Source of the DNA: Halomonas colorata
Lineage (GTDB): Bacteria > Pseudomonadota > Gammaproteobacteria > Pseudomonadales > Halomonadaceae
Direction of reading: 5' to 3'
NCBI RefSeq assembly: GCF_014897985.1
Contig: NZ_JABUZA010000008.1
Span: 1 to 64,000, forward strand
Length of the DNA stretch: 64,000 bases
Shown: piece by piece, positions 1 through 8,571 of the stretch
Layout of the letters: each line of letters opens with the position of its first letter
Position numbering within the stretch: the first letter of the stretch is position 1
Position numbers and translations under genes: made by a program
The notes under the pieces: generated by a model
The model's database searches: none
What the model was told of the DNA's origin: nothing
Seen by the model: the letters and a program-made list of their open reading frames with translations, nothing else

Positions 1-477
1 CGAGAAGGATGCTGGCATCAGCCCCCGGTGTTGCACTCGGATAATGGCGCGCCGATGACGTCTTATACGCTTAAAGCGAGGTTAACAGAGCTGGGGATGT
101 TGATGTCTTACAGCCGACCAAGAGTGAGCAATGACAACCCTTACTCGGAAGCGCTGTTCCGTACCGTCAAATACTGTCCAGCATGGCCCACAAAGGGCTT
201 TGCATCGCTGAGCGCAGTGCGTGACTGGATGCTGACGTTCGAGCGGGCTTACAACGAACAGCACCTGCATAGTGGCCTTCGGTACGTGACACCTGCTGAC
301 CGGCATCGAGGTGTCGACCGAGAACGTCTTGAGCACCGCAAAGCAGTTTATGAAAGTGCTAAGTGCCGACATCCACAGCGTTGGTCGGGCAAGACTCGAA
401 ACTGGGAGGTACCCGGTTCGGTATCGCTCAACCCTGGCAAGCTGCAGGAAGTTGAGCGTAATAAACAGGCTGCTTAG
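1..477 (+). CDS. IS3-family transposase (OrfB type), C-terminal part, cut by the window edge
   Basis: The reading frame is open from the first base, so the gene begins outside the window. It carries the second half of an rve-type DDE integrase core: HSDNGAPMT holds the second catalytic Asp and DNPYSEALFRTVKY the catalytic Glu with the conserved following Lys. These spacings and the 'RYVTPADRHRG' tail are typical of IS3-family OrfB. This enzyme cuts and joins the insertion-sequence ends. No frameshift is seen in the visible part. The matching terminal inverted repeat could not be fixed from this side alone; it should lie shortly after the stop, about 478-510. The tail after the ADRHRG motif is longer than in many IS3 members. 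Confidence 0.9.
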   Translation, partial: REGCWHQPPVLHSDNGAPMTSYTLKARLTELGMLMSYSRPRVSNDNPYSEALFRTVKYCPAWPTKGFASLSAVRDWMLTFERAYNEQHLHSGLRYVTPADRHRGVDRERLEHRKAVYESAKCRHPQRWSGKTRNWEVPGSVSLNPGKLQEVERNKQAA

Positions 478-539
478 AGGCAGCCATTTGGACAACTGGG
501 TTGAAAATCACCGATATCTACCAAGGAAAGGAAAAAGTT

Positions 540-740
540 ATGACGATGATTGATCAATTACGTGATGGCAAGACAAAAGCATTCGCCAAACACTGCTTTG
601 AAAGTGGTTCCGTTGAAAAACTCCGCGCTGCAGCCGAGGGTAGCGCAGATCAAGCAGAAATGGAGCATTGGGGCATTACGGAGGGTCAGTGGGAAGAAGC
701 CGTTGCTGCGGCACTGGCGGACCATGAAGCGGCAGAGTAA
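540..740 (+). CDS. small acidic protein of unknown function (66 aa)
   Basis: No family is recognised. The ATG at 540 is chosen because a purine-rich ribosome-binding site (AAGGAAAGG) ends about 10 bases before it; a longer frame from a TTG at 501 lacks such a site. The protein is rich in Ala, Glu and Asp, has no membrane segment, and its last 30 residues (WGITEGQWEEAVAAALADHE) look like a helical segment. It is followed by a clear terminator at 768-801, so it is probably a single-gene unit. It lies just beside the IS3-type transposase, so it may be a passenger gene or simply the neighbour of the insertion. Confidence 0.6.
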   Translation: MTMIDQLRDGKTKAFAKHCFESGSVEKLRAAAEGSADQAEMEHWGITEGQWEEAVAAALADHEAAE

Positions 741-767
741 ATCTGCACTTTGCTAGGCTTTGCATTT

Positions 768-801
768 AAAACCGTCCGCTTTACGCGCTGACGGTTTTTT
801 T
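768..801 (+). terminator. Rho-independent terminator of the 66-aa gene
   Basis: A perfect 9-bp stem (AAAACCGTC at 768-776 with GACGGTTTT at 790-798) is followed by a run of T, 28 bases after the stop codon at 740. Confidence 0.85.
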
Positions 802-937
802 AATCATGCTTTTTTCTTAAATTATTAATAAGTATTAAAACAGCATTTTTATAAGCGTTACCTAGCAAATCGGTGCAACCAAAGTTTGCTCATAAAGTCA
901 TAGAACCAGGGAATAATGCAGATCAAGGAGAAAGATA

Positions 938-1141
938 ATGTCCATTATGATTGACGACATTCTAATGTTGCCAAAGACGGATTTTGACAGAGACCTCTCG
1001 GTTGGCGATGAATGTGAAAATTATGGTTTAAAAGATACACGCGATGAGTATAACCAGGTTTCGCGAGACGTTACTCTTAAAGTAATTGCCGTTCATGACG
1101 ACGATTATGAAGTTAAAGTTATCGACATATTGACCGAATAA
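938..1141 (+). CDS. small acidic protein of unknown function (67 aa)
   Basis: No family is recognised. The start at 938 has a strong ribosome-binding site (AAGGAG, 8 bases upstream). The 67-residue product is strongly acidic (many Asp and Glu, for example HDDDYEVKVIDILTE at the end), with no signal peptide or membrane helix. Acidic composition is usual for cytoplasmic proteins of halophiles. A perfect 10-bp inverted repeat (1150-1159 with 1179-1188) follows the stop directly. The 197 bases before it hold the terminator of the previous gene and an AT-rich stretch that probably carries the promoter. Confidence 0.6.
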   Translation: MSIMIDDILMLPKTDFDRDLSVGDECENYGLKDTRDEYNQVSRDVTLKVIAVHDDDYEVKVIDILTE

Positions 1142-1149
1142 ACCGCGAC

Positions 1150-1188
1150 AAGCACTGATGAGCCACATTAGTAGCGTAATCAGTGCTT
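1150..1188 (+). other. 10-bp perfect inverted repeat after the 67-aa gene
   Basis: AAGCACTGAT (1150-1159) and ATCAGTGCTT (1179-1188) can form a hairpin with a 19-base loop. No T-run follows, so it may be a weak terminator, a 3' stabilising structure, or a Rho-dependent end. Confidence 0.45.
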
Positions 1189-1205
1189 ACTCACAGCCCC
1201 CGCCT

Positions 1206-1388
1206 CTACTCTTCTACTGTGACTTTTCGCAGGTCATCTACGCTAACCCCTTCCGGCAATTCAGATGCATCGGTGGGCAGCCATACGGGCGATAGATCGC
1301 TATCTTCACGTCCATTCTTATGAGTATGGCCGGGTATACGGTAAACCACCTGGCCTCGACGATCATCCCAGGCAAAAATGCGGTCCAT
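1206..1388 (-). CDS. small protein of unknown function (60 aa)
   Basis: No family is recognised. The frame could start at 1403, but that ATG overlaps a GGAGG ribosome-binding site placed 8 bases before the ATG at 1388, so 1388 is chosen. The product begins MDRIFAWDDRRGQVVYRIPG and is acidic with a compact, beta-rich look. It is transcribed toward the 67-aa gene. A 15-bp palindrome at 1513-1527 lies 125 bases upstream and might control it. Confidence that it is a real gene rests mainly on the ribosome-binding site and acidic composition. Confidence 0.5.
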   Translation of the reverse strand: MDRIFAWDDRRGQVVYRIPGHTHKNGREDSDLSPVWLPTDASELPEGVSVDDLRKVTVEE

Positions 1389-1512
1389 ATCGCGTTCCTC
1401 CATTCAGCTACATTTTAATGTGGGAGTTGAGTAATGCGGCATTATCATTACTCATTATATTTAGTCGAACACTAGCGCAGAAGCATCTTCTACGCTCAAA
1501 ACAGCAGATATT

Positions 1513-1527
1513 CTATACCGGGTATAG
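1513..1527. promoter_or_regulatory. 15-bp perfect palindrome, possible operator
   Basis: CTATACC-G-GGTATAG is a perfect 7+1+7 inverted repeat in the 303-base non-coding stretch 1389-1691. Short symmetric sites like this are often bound by dimeric regulators. No regulator can be named and no gene starts within 100 bases; the nearest start is the 60-aa gene at 1388. The rest of this stretch, before the terminator at 1645, shows nothing else. Confidence 0.3.
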
Positions 1528-1644
1528 TGTATCGGGCTGACCGTCAGTGAGTTTAGCGCCGACTTTGCTCTTACAGCAGCAAGGGCAGGAATGCATAACG
1601 GCCACGCACAATGACAGTGTAGTCGAGGCGATTTTGAAGGCATA

Positions 1645-1684
1645 AAAAAACGCCGCTCGGTGTAACCCGTAAGCGGCGTTTTTT
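1645..1684 (-). terminator. terminator of tRNA-Pro, usable in both directions
   Basis: CGCCGCT (1651-1657) pairs with AGCGGCG (1672-1678), extended by facing A and T runs (1645-1650 with 1679-1684). Read on the minus strand it follows the tRNA 3' end by 8 bases and ends in a T-run. Confidence 0.85.
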
Positions 1685-1691
1685 ACTTAAT

Positions 1692-1768
1692 TGGTCGGAG
1701 TGACAGGATTCGAACCTGCGACCTTTGCAACCCCATTGCAACGCGCTACCAAGCTGCGCCACACTCCG
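1692..1768 (-). tRNA. tRNA-Pro (anticodon GGG)
   Basis: The 77-base minus-strand gene folds into a standard cloverleaf. The acceptor stem is CGGAGTG with CACTCCG, the T-loop arm has GGTTCGAATCC, and the anticodon arm TTGCA/TGCAA encloses the loop ATGGGGT, giving anticodon GGG at 1732-1734. The CCA end is encoded (1692-1694). It reads CCC and CCU proline codons. A terminator follows directly. No attachment-site duplication or integrase is seen next to it. Confidence 0.97.
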
Positions 1769-1899
1769 ATGTCTCGTTGGCATTTGCCTTAAGACGGTGC
1801 GTATACTAGCGTTTTACGAGGCAAATGAAAAGCTCTTTTTGCGCTTTCTTTTCAAGTATTTGCCATGACAACGAGTTGCCTTTGTCAACCGAGGGCTTA

Positions 1900-2706
1900 T
1901 CACTGACTGGCATCGAGCAGCAGCCGTTCCATCGCCTGGTATACAGCTGGCGCAGCTACCAACAACTCCTTGGGGTATAAATCGGCAGGCACGCCTTCAG
2001 GAATTGCTGCGAGATGCCCAACAGTAGCGCCAGCCTCACGCGCAATCACCCAGCCGGCGACAAAATCCCAGGGTGAAACCGTTTCGTAATAAGCGCCTAG
2101 ACGACCACAAGCGACATCGCATAAATCAAGTGCGGCGGCACCGTTACGTCGGACGTCACGACACTTGGCCAAGACAGCCTCCAATCGAGGCATCAAAGCT
2201 AGCCGGGCCTCTTTCTGATAAGGAAAACCGGTACCCACTAGTGTCTCAGCTAATAAACTTACCTTGCCCGCCTGGATAGGCTGCTGGTTGCAAAAAGCAC
2301 CTAGCCCTTCTGCCGCGCTAAATGTTTCATTCAAGAAAGGCGCATGCACCACTCCCACTTTGCCAACGCCCTCTTCCATCCAACCAATAGACACGGCAAC
2401 ATGCTTTAAACCCTGGGCAAAATTGACCGTTCCATCGATAGGGTCAACGACCCAGAGCTTTGCAACGTTGGCATCTAGCGCACGCTCTGGCGCCAACTCT
2501 TCGCTCAGTAGCGCCTCGCCAGGGAAGTAACCATTCAAGCGCTGACGTATGAGCTGATCGACGGCTACGTCAACATCGGTGACCAATTCTTCGTCAGCCT
2601 TTAAGCGTTGCGAGAACGACTGTTCTGCGCGAGCCTTACGAATGAGTTCCCCCGCTTCTTGAGCGATTGAAATCGTTAGCGCTAAACGTTCTTCCAATGT
2701 ATGCAT
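1900..2706 (-). CDS. inositol monophosphatase family protein
   Basis: This is a Mg-dependent phosphatase of the inositol-monophosphatase fold (SuhB/HisN/CysQ superfamily). Visible metal-site motifs are SEE (about residues 68-70), DPIDGT (88-93) and WDFVAG (213-218). The full length of 268 residues matches the family. The ATG at 2706 follows AAGGACAG; a GTG at 2727 is less likely. In the cytoplasm members hydrolyse inositol-1-phosphate, histidinol phosphate or PAP, or, for SuhB, take part in rRNA antitermination. The sequence does not decide between these, and no his or cys genes are nearby. It is a single gene downstream of the pil/cigR-like region on the minus strand. Confidence 0.88.
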   Translation of the reverse strand: MHTLEERLALTISIAQEAGELIRKARAEQSFSQRLKADEELVTDVDVAVDQLIRQRLNGYFPGEALLSEELAPERALDANVAKLWVVDPIDGTVNFAQGLKHVAVSIGWMEEGVGKVGVVHAPFLNETFSAAEGLGAFCNQQPIQAGKVSLLAETLVGTGFPYQKEARLALMPRLEAVLAKCRDVRRNGAAALDLCDVACGRLGAYYETVSPWDFVAGWVIAREAGATVGHLAAIPEGVPADLYPKELLVAAPAVYQAMERLLLDASQ

Positions 2707-2800
2707 GCTCTTCTGTCCTTTAAACACATGGCTAAAATTTCAGAGCATAGTCACACACTATGACTTTTTAAATCACGTCCGTGCAGTAAAGGCATAAATA

Positions 2801-3253
2801 TTAACGCAGTGCGTCCACCAGTATATCAACCACTACGCGAGTTGCTGCCTCGATCAACACAACATCGCTGCCTACATACTCCCACTCATAGCCGGGGTAA
2901 CTGGGTAATTGAGCGGCTAAGGGCCTGTCAAAACGCTTAGCGATACCGGGAGGCAAAGGCTTGCCCCGTTCAATCTGGCGCTGAATACCCGGCGGCAAAG
3001 ACCCTGTTGCCGGTGCGTTAAATTCACGCAGCAGACGTATCAGCTCGCGCTCGTTCACACGCGGTAAATCAACATACTGATCGTTGCGCTCATTATGTGA
3101 TGGCCGAGCGTCTTTATGATGTCGCTGTTCCTGGTGCCCATTGTTATCGCGTGCACCATGTGCCGGAGCATGGGCAGGCTGCGCAAAAGCGGTATTCACG
3201 CCAAGGAGCAATCCGAACGCACCTAATAAGACCATATAGTTAACATGTTTCAT
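2801..3253 (-). CDS. secreted CigR-like / RcnB-type small protein
   Basis: The first 24 residues form a signal peptide ending AFA, so the protein is exported to the periplasm or membrane. A His-rich, low-complexity part (about 25-55) is followed by a conserved-looking tail with LPPGIQRQIERGKPLPPGIA, then a YPGYEWEYVGSDVVLI stretch and a hydrophobic C-terminus. This pattern is what I recall for CigR (an anti-virulence factor in Salmonella) and related RcnB-like proteins; the role in free-living bacteria is not settled. The length, 150 residues, fits. The His-rich part might bind metal, which is inference. It stands alone between the phosphatase gene and pilA. Confidence 0.65.
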   Translation of the reverse strand: MKHVNYMVLLGAFGLLLGVNTAFAQPAHAPAHGARDNNGHQEQRHHKDARPSHNERNDQYVDLPRVNERELIRLLREFNAPATGSLPPGIQRQIERGKPLPPGIAKRFDRPLAAQLPSYPGYEWEYVGSDVVLIEAATRVVVDILVDALR

Positions 3254-3365
3254 CGTAAGCCCACAACCCGACGTAGAAGCCTACAGTGTAGAGGGGAAAT
3301 ACGCAGACAGTGTGGAAATAAAAAGACCTATCTAAGTAAAATAATATGCTAAGGCCTGCTTACTC

Positions 3366-3785
3366 TTAGGAATTTTTAGACATAATATTGCCAGCTTTAA
3401 TATTAATGCTGCCAGCACTGTCACCGCGATACGTCTTAATATCGTTTACATCATCGGTTGACGCGCTGCTTATAAAAGCCGTAGCTAAATCCTCCTTGCT
3501 AACTGTCGATGCACCAATATCACAGGAATTAAATTCGAAATCATTATAAATTTCAGCATCAACATTTGCTGACTGTGAGAGGGAATAATTAGTTATCACT
3601 ATATTACGAAAAGAAGCTAGCTCGCCCTCACAGGCTGTTAATGAAGCTCTATCAAGATAATTTCCATATTGCGGCACCGCCACCGCCATCAAAACACCAA
3701 TAATGGCAATTACGACCATTAGCTCTATAAGCGTAAAACCACTTTGAAAACTTACACTGCTGATATTATTAGCATATTTTTTCAT
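3366..3785 (-). CDS. pilA: type IV pilin (major or minor pilin)
   Basis: The product is the subunit of the type IV pilus fibre. The ATG at 3785 is chosen for its GAGGGG ribosome-binding site; it gives a short basic leader followed by the prepilin peptidase site G/FTLIEL and the hydrophobic N-terminal helix MVVIAIIGVLMAVAVPQY. Two Cys (in 'TACEGE' and 'NSCDIG') could form a disulfide, but they lie mid-protein and not at the usual C-terminal D-region. The gene is divergent from pilB; the 243-base AT-rich space between them should hold both promoters. At 139 mature-plus-leader residues it is a normal pilin size. PilD, encoded nearby, would process it. Confidence 0.88.
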   Translation of the reverse strand: MKKYANNISSVSFQSGFTLIELMVVIAIIGVLMAVAVPQYGNYLDRASLTACEGELASFRNIVITNYSLSQSANVDAEIYNDFEFNSCDIGASTVSKEDLATAFISSASTDDVNDIKTYRGDSAGSINIKAGNIMSKNS

Positions 3786-4028
3786 ACTACCCCTCTGAAT
3801 TATATACAAAAAACTTTTCTCTAAAATCCTCGCCATAGGTGCTTCGCTCTGATTGCCCTTCTAATACACCTCCCAAATAATAAAGCACATCAAATAATAA
3901 TTAATCAATATTTTAATAAAATTATTGTTTTTGATGTTTCAGCATAGGAATATAGTTATTAGCCATACTTCAGAAAATCAATAAATATATTAATATCATA
4001 ATCTTATAAAATCACTTTTGAGCTGCCT

Positions 4029-5723
4029 ATGAATTCAGGACTTGCTAGTCGCTTGATCAAGAATGAGCTTTTAAACCATGATCAGGCAGACAAAGCCAAT
4101 AAAGCGTCCCAAGCATTAGACATATCGTTATTACAGTATGTAGTTGAACATAAACTAGTCGGCTCGATTACTGCAGCCACAGCAGCGGCTTACGAATACG
4201 GTTTACCGGTTATCGATTTAGACGCTGTACAGCTGCAGGCACTTCCTGAAGCCTCTATGTTTCCTTCTCGCCTGTTAAAATCATTAAAAGTGCTCCCTCT
4301 AGCACTTCAGAAACGACAATTGACCGTGGCAGTTTTTTGCCCATCGGTGCTATGCCAACTTGATGAGTTAAGATTTGCATTAGATGCCATCACTATTGAG
4401 GGTATTCTTGCGCCTCTTGATCAACTAGAGACTGTGCTTGATAGCTACCTTAATCATCATCGCTACGCCGCATTAAAAAGCACAAATGACGTGGTGAGCC
4501 ACTCTTCTTCTATTGATGTTCAAGAAAGCGCTACGCTTGATGATACAACACTGAATGTCGATGACGGCCCTGTCGTTGAACTGGTTAATAAGGTGATCCT
4601 GGACGCTATTGATCGAGGCGCCTCGGATATTCATTTCGAGCCCTATGAACAACTTTTTCGAATCCGATTTCGTATTGACGGTGTGCTTATTGAAGTCGCC
4701 CAGCCACCCAAAGCAATGCGCCATCAGATAGCCGCCCGCTTAAAAATTATGGCTCGTCTCGATATTTCCGAGCGGCGCCTCCCTCAAGACGGCGCCATTA
4801 AACTGGCACTGTCAGACGCTCGGTCATTGGAGCTGCGCATCAATTCTCTCCCTACAGTGTATGGTGAGAAAATTGTGCTTCGCTTACTCGATCCTGCGGC
4901 CGTGCAATTGGGAATTGACCAGTTGGGTTTTACCGACGATCAGCGAGCGCTGTATGAACAGGCGCTAAAGCAACCGCAAGGCATGATTTTGGTAACCGGT
5001 CCTACGGGGAGCGGTAAAACGGTCTCGCTGTATACGGGCATTACGCTACTTAATAAAGTAGAACGCAATATTTGTACTGCTGAAGATCCTGTTGAAATCA
5101 AGGTGCCGGGCATTAATCAGGTCAATGTTCTGCCTAAAATCGGCCTGGATTTTGCCCATGCATTACGGGCTTTTCTTCGCCAAGATCCTGACGTGGTTAT
5201 GGTGGGTGAAATACGCGATTTGGAAACCGCGGAAATAGCGGTAAAAGCAGCGCAGACGGGGCACCTGGTACTTTCAACGCTACATACTAACTCTGCGGCA
5301 CAGACACTGACTCGCTTATCCAACATGGGTGTTTCAGCGTTTAATATCGCAAGCTCTGTTAGCCTTATTATTGCTCAGCGCCTTGCCCGCAAACTGTGTA
5401 ACCACTGCAAAGAACCTGCTGACATTCCTATCGAAGCGCTGTACAGCGAAGGCTTTATGAACGCTGATATTCAACACGCTACCTTCTATCACGCTGTTGG
5501 CTGCAAGAAATGTACACAAGGCTATAAGGGAAGAATCGGTGTTTATGAAGTCGTGCCCGTCTCAGAAGCCGTCCGGCAACTGATTATGCAAAATGCACCG
5601 GCTATTGATATTGATCAGCAAGCTAAAAAGGAAGGATACCCAGGGCTTCGTCAGAGTGGTTTCCATTACGTTACCCAAGGCGTTACCAGTCTTGAGGAAA
5701 TCAACCGGATCAGTAAGGAGTAA
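4029..5723 (+). CDS. pilB: type IV pilus assembly ATPase PilB
   Basis: PilB is the cytoplasmic hexameric ATPase that powers pilus extension. The N-terminal T2SSE-N/MshEN-like domain (about 1-150) is followed by the GspE ATPase core with Walker A GPTGSGKT (about 324-331), the Asp box and Walker B DPDVVMVGEIRD (about 387), and the His box LHTNSA. Two CxxC pairs (CNHC, about 457; CKKC, about 487) form the usual zinc-binding C-terminal piece. At 564 residues it is full length. Its stop is followed 3 bases later by pilC, and the pilC ribosome-binding site overlaps the end of pilB, so they are co-translated. Confidence 0.97.
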   Translation: MNSGLASRLIKNELLNHDQADKANKASQALDISLLQYVVEHKLVGSITAATAAAYEYGLPVIDLDAVQLQALPEASMFPSRLLKSLKVLPLALQKRQLTVAVFCPSVLCQLDELRFALDAITIEGILAPLDQLETVLDSYLNHHRYAALKSTNDVVSHSSSIDVQESATLDDTTLNVDDGPVVELVNKVILDAIDRGASDIHFEPYEQLFRIRFRIDGVLIEVAQPPKAMRHQIAARLKIMARLDISERRLPQDGAIKLALSDARSLELRINSLPTVYGEKIVLRLLDPAAVQLGIDQLGFTDDQRALYEQALKQPQGMILVTGPTGSGKTVSLYTGITLLNKVERNICTAEDPVEIKVPGINQVNVLPKIGLDFAHALRAFLRQDPDVVMVGEIRDLETAEIAVKAAQTGHLVLSTLHTNSAAQTLTRLSNMGVSAFNIASSVSLIIAQRLARKLCNHCKEPADIPIEALYSEGFMNADIQHATFYHAVGCKKCTQGYKGRIGVYEVVPVSEAVRQLIMQNAPAIDIDQQAKKEGYPGLRQSGFHYVTQGVTSLEEINRISKE

Positions 5724-5726
5724 CGC

Positions 5727-6959
5727 ATGGCCCGGCATACCGCTAAACACAAGGCGCATTCTCCTCGACTGTATCGCTGGAAGTGGACAGGCCTTGGACC
5801 TCAAGCACGCTTATTGAGTGGAGAAACCATTGCCCATAACAAAGCGGAGGTTATCGCTACACTAACCAAACAAAATATTAATGTTCGCCGTATCCATAAA
5901 CAAAGTGGCCTGCGTAGCCATGGCCGAATAAAACCTTATGACATTATGATTTTTTCACGCCAAATGGCAACCATGATTCAAGCAGGCATCCCGCTTCTGC
6001 AAGCTTTTCGAGTAGTCGCGGAAAGTCTTAAAAAACCAGCCCTGGTCGCCACGGTTCACAAGCTATCCAATGATGTAGCCTCAGGAACAAGTTTTTCGGA
6101 TTCCTTACGACGCCATCCGCAACACTTTGATCGCTTATTCATCAATATGGTGGATGCAGGTGAGCAGTCAGGTACACTCGCTAAAATGCTTGAGCGCAAC
6201 GCTCTTTATAAAGAAAAGGTTGAATCACTCAAAGGCCGTGTAAAAAAAGCCCTCTGGTACCCCGCTATCGTGATGCTCACAGGTATCGTTATTACGCTGC
6301 TATTACTGATTAAAGTAGTGCCCCAGTTTGAAAGCATGTTTCAAAGCTTCGGTGCTGAACTGCCGGCGATTACCCAATTCACCGTTAATCTATCGGTGGC
6401 TACTCAAGAGTACTGGCTACCCATGACAGCGCTACTATTAGCCACTGCGCTCGTACTCAGATGGTTAACACGGCGGTCCCCAACGCTTGTCTTTCACCTA
6501 CACCGTTTACTCTTACGCCTACCTATTATCGGTAGCATCATCGATAAAGCCGCCGTCGCCCGCTTTTCTCGCACACTGGCGACAACCTTCGCCTCTGGAA
6601 TTCCCTTAGTGGAGGGGCTGGAAACAGCTGCGGGCGCAACAGGTAATAAAGTGTATGAACAGGCAGTACACCAGGCCCAATCAGATGTAGCCACAGGTCA
6701 ACAGCTGCATTTTTCAATGCGAATGACCAATTGCTTCCCCGCCTTAGCGATTCAGATGGTAAGTATTGGGGAAGAGGCTGGCGCGCTGGACACCATGCTT
6801 CTGCGCGTAGCCGATTACTATGAAGAGCAGGTCGACAACCATGTCGACGCGCTAACCTCTCTAATCGAGCCTTTTATTATCGTTGTGCTGGGAGCTCTAG
6901 TCGGAGGTATCGTGGTTGCAATGTATTTACCGATATTTGAACTGGGCAGTATTCTGTAG
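5727..6959 (+). CDS. pilC: type IV pilus inner-membrane platform protein PilC
   Basis: PilC is the inner-membrane platform that links the PilB/PilT motor to the growing pilus. It has two T2SSF repeats (about 70-190 and 275-395), each with a cytoplasmic helical bundle, and three membrane helices around residues 175-200, 220-245 and 380-405. The motif 'FSRQMATMIQAGIPLLQAF' marks the first repeat and 'FSRTLATTFASGIPLVEGL' the second. At 410 residues it is full length. AAGGAG at the end of pilB serves as its ribosome-binding site. It sits between pilB and pilD, the standard order. Confidence 0.97.
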   Translation: MARHTAKHKAHSPRLYRWKWTGLGPQARLLSGETIAHNKAEVIATLTKQNINVRRIHKQSGLRSHGRIKPYDIMIFSRQMATMIQAGIPLLQAFRVVAESLKKPALVATVHKLSNDVASGTSFSDSLRRHPQHFDRLFINMVDAGEQSGTLAKMLERNALYKEKVESLKGRVKKALWYPAIVMLTGIVITLLLLIKVVPQFESMFQSFGAELPAITQFTVNLSVATQEYWLPMTALLLATALVLRWLTRRSPTLVFHLHRLLLRLPIIGSIIDKAAVARFSRTLATTFASGIPLVEGLETAAGATGNKVYEQAVHQAQSDVATGQQLHFSMRMTNCFPALAIQMVSIGEEAGALDTMLLRVADYYEEQVDNHVDALTSLIEPFIIVVLGALVGGIVVAMYLPIFELGSIL

Positions 6960-6976
6960 GCCTATTAAGGAGCGTT

Positions 6977-7819
6977 ATGAGTTCGTCAGCATTGGGTATT
7001 GGTGTAGCAGTCTTTGTATTAGGACTTTGCCTGGGCAGTTTTTTAAATGTGGTGATTACCCGCCTTCCCGTCATGCTGATGCATCACTGGCGCCATGAAG
7101 CACGCACGGCACTTGAGCTGCCTATTGAGCACTCCTCGCGCTTTAATCTGGCAACACCTGGTTCGCTATGCCCGCGCTGTGAACAACCCATTGCCTGGCA
7201 CGATAACCTTCCTCTGATTGGCTGGATCAAACGGCGTGGACGTTGTGCAAGCTGCCAAACCACTATCAGCCCGCAATATCCTCTTATTGAGCTGATGGGG
7301 GGTCTGCTTGCCTTGGCCGTTACGTTACTCCATGGACTTAGCATTTCTAGCCTATTTATTTATGCCGCGTGCATGACGCTTCTAGCACTCGCAGTTATCG
7401 ATTTTCGAACGTATTTACTGCCCGACATTCTGACACTGCCATTACTCTGGACTGGGCTGCTATATCAGCTATTTTTTCAGCCCTTCTTGCTGACTAACGC
7501 AGTAATAGGCGCCATGGGGGGCTACCTGATACTTTGGAGCTTTTTTTGGGCGTTTAAGCTGCTTACAGGCAAAGAAGGTATGGGGTATGGAGATTTCAAG
7601 CTCCTGGGCGCTTTGGGCGCCTGGCTCGGCTGGACGTTTTTACCGTTACTGTTACTACTCTCTGCTGGCCTTGGGGCGATTGTCGGCATTATTGCGCAGG
7701 CACACTTTCCACGCTTACGCGGCGCTCCCCTGCCTTTCGGCCCCTTTCTGGCGATTGCGGGGTGGGTATGTCTGTTAGTAGGTAACGATCTGATGGCTGT
7801 CTATCTCTCTTACCTCTAA
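6977..7819 (+). CDS. pilD: prepilin peptidase / N-methyltransferase PilD
   Basis: PilD removes the leader from prepilins and methylates the new N-terminal Phe. It is a polytopic inner-membrane aspartic protease. The cytoplasmic zinc site uses Cys65, Cys68, Cys90 and Cys93 (CPRC and CASC). The catalytic Asp motifs are IDFRTYLLPD (about 141-150) and GMGYGDFK (about 202-209). At 280 residues it is full length. It lies 17 bases after pilC and acts on the pilin encoded at 3366-3785. The final gene of the pil run, it is followed by coaE after 130 bases. Confidence 0.97.
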   Translation: MSSSALGIGVAVFVLGLCLGSFLNVVITRLPVMLMHHWRHEARTALELPIEHSSRFNLATPGSLCPRCEQPIAWHDNLPLIGWIKRRGRCASCQTTISPQYPLIELMGGLLALAVTLLHGLSISSLFIYAACMTLLALAVIDFRTYLLPDILTLPLLWTGLLYQLFFQPFLLTNAVIGAMGGYLILWSFFWAFKLLTGKEGMGYGDFKLLGALGAWLGWTFLPLLLLLSAGLGAIVGIIAQAHFPRLRGAPLPFGPFLAIAGWVCLLVGNDLMAVYLSYL

Positions 7820-7949
7820 TACTCCAACATTGCGCCACTTCCTAGCCTATCAATAATTTTATCATGGCTAGTATATCAATCTGAAGGTACCGACTTTCCA
7901 CATAAAAGCGCGTAAAATAAAGCCTCAAAGAACGTATTGAAGGGCGACT

Positions 7950-8540
7950 ATGATTATTGGCTTAACCGGCGGCATTGGTTCAGGGAAATCAACGGTTGCA
8001 CGCGCGTTTGAATCGTTAGGTATTGGTTGGATCGATGCCGACGATGTCGCCCGAGAGATAGTTGAACCAGGCGAGCCTGCACTAAGCGCAATCATTAATT
8101 ACTTTGGTCAGCGTGTTGCCAAAACAGATGGCACGCTTGATAGAGCGGCGCTGCGCTCGCTGATTTTTGAAGACCCATCTAAACGCCAGTGGCTTGAAGC
8201 GGTTACACATCCTCGAATCAGGGAGCGACTGCTTCAGCATCTGACACGTTTATCTGGTCACTCGCCTTATGTTCTACTCGTCTCACCGCTACTTTTTGAG
8301 TCTGGCCAAGATGCTTTGGTTGCCCGTTCAATCGTGGTGGATGTACCGCCCGACATGCAGCTTTCACGCACGCTCGCCCGCGATGGGGTAAGCGCTAAGC
8401 AAGTTCACGCAATTCTTGCCGCTCAGCTTCCCCGTGAAGAGCGCTTAGCGAAAGCCGACGACGTGATTGATAACAGTGGTAACCATGCCCACTTGATGGA
8501 ACAAGTCGAGCGCTTGGACAGAGCCTACCGTAACGGCTGA
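7950..8540 (+). CDS. coaE: dephospho-CoA kinase
   Basis: CoaE phosphorylates the 3'-OH of dephospho-CoA, the last step of coenzyme A synthesis, in the cytoplasm. The P-loop GLTGGIGSGKST is at residues 4-15, followed by the acceptor-site motif DADDVARE and a lid region with 'RTLARDGVS'. It is 196 residues, normal for the family. The pilD-coaE-yacG order is widely conserved in gammaproteobacteria and supports the call. Confidence 0.97.
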   Translation: MIIGLTGGIGSGKSTVARAFESLGIGWIDADDVAREIVEPGEPALSAIINYFGQRVAKTDGTLDRAALRSLIFEDPSKRQWLEAVTHPRIRERLLQHLTRLSGHSPYVLLVSPLLFESGQDALVARSIVVDVPPDMQLSRTLARDGVSAKQVHAILAAQLPREERLAKADDVIDNSGNHAHLMEQVERLDRAYRNG

Positions 8541-8571
8541 CTTAATTTTTTAATTTTAGGATTTTTTTGTT

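Noticed and set aside
1150..1188. Rho-independent terminator
   Set aside because: The stem is good but no T-run follows; kept only as an inverted repeat.
1692..1768. tRNA-Pro as an integration site for a mobile element
   Set aside because: No integrase and no repeated tRNA 3' end were seen in the window.
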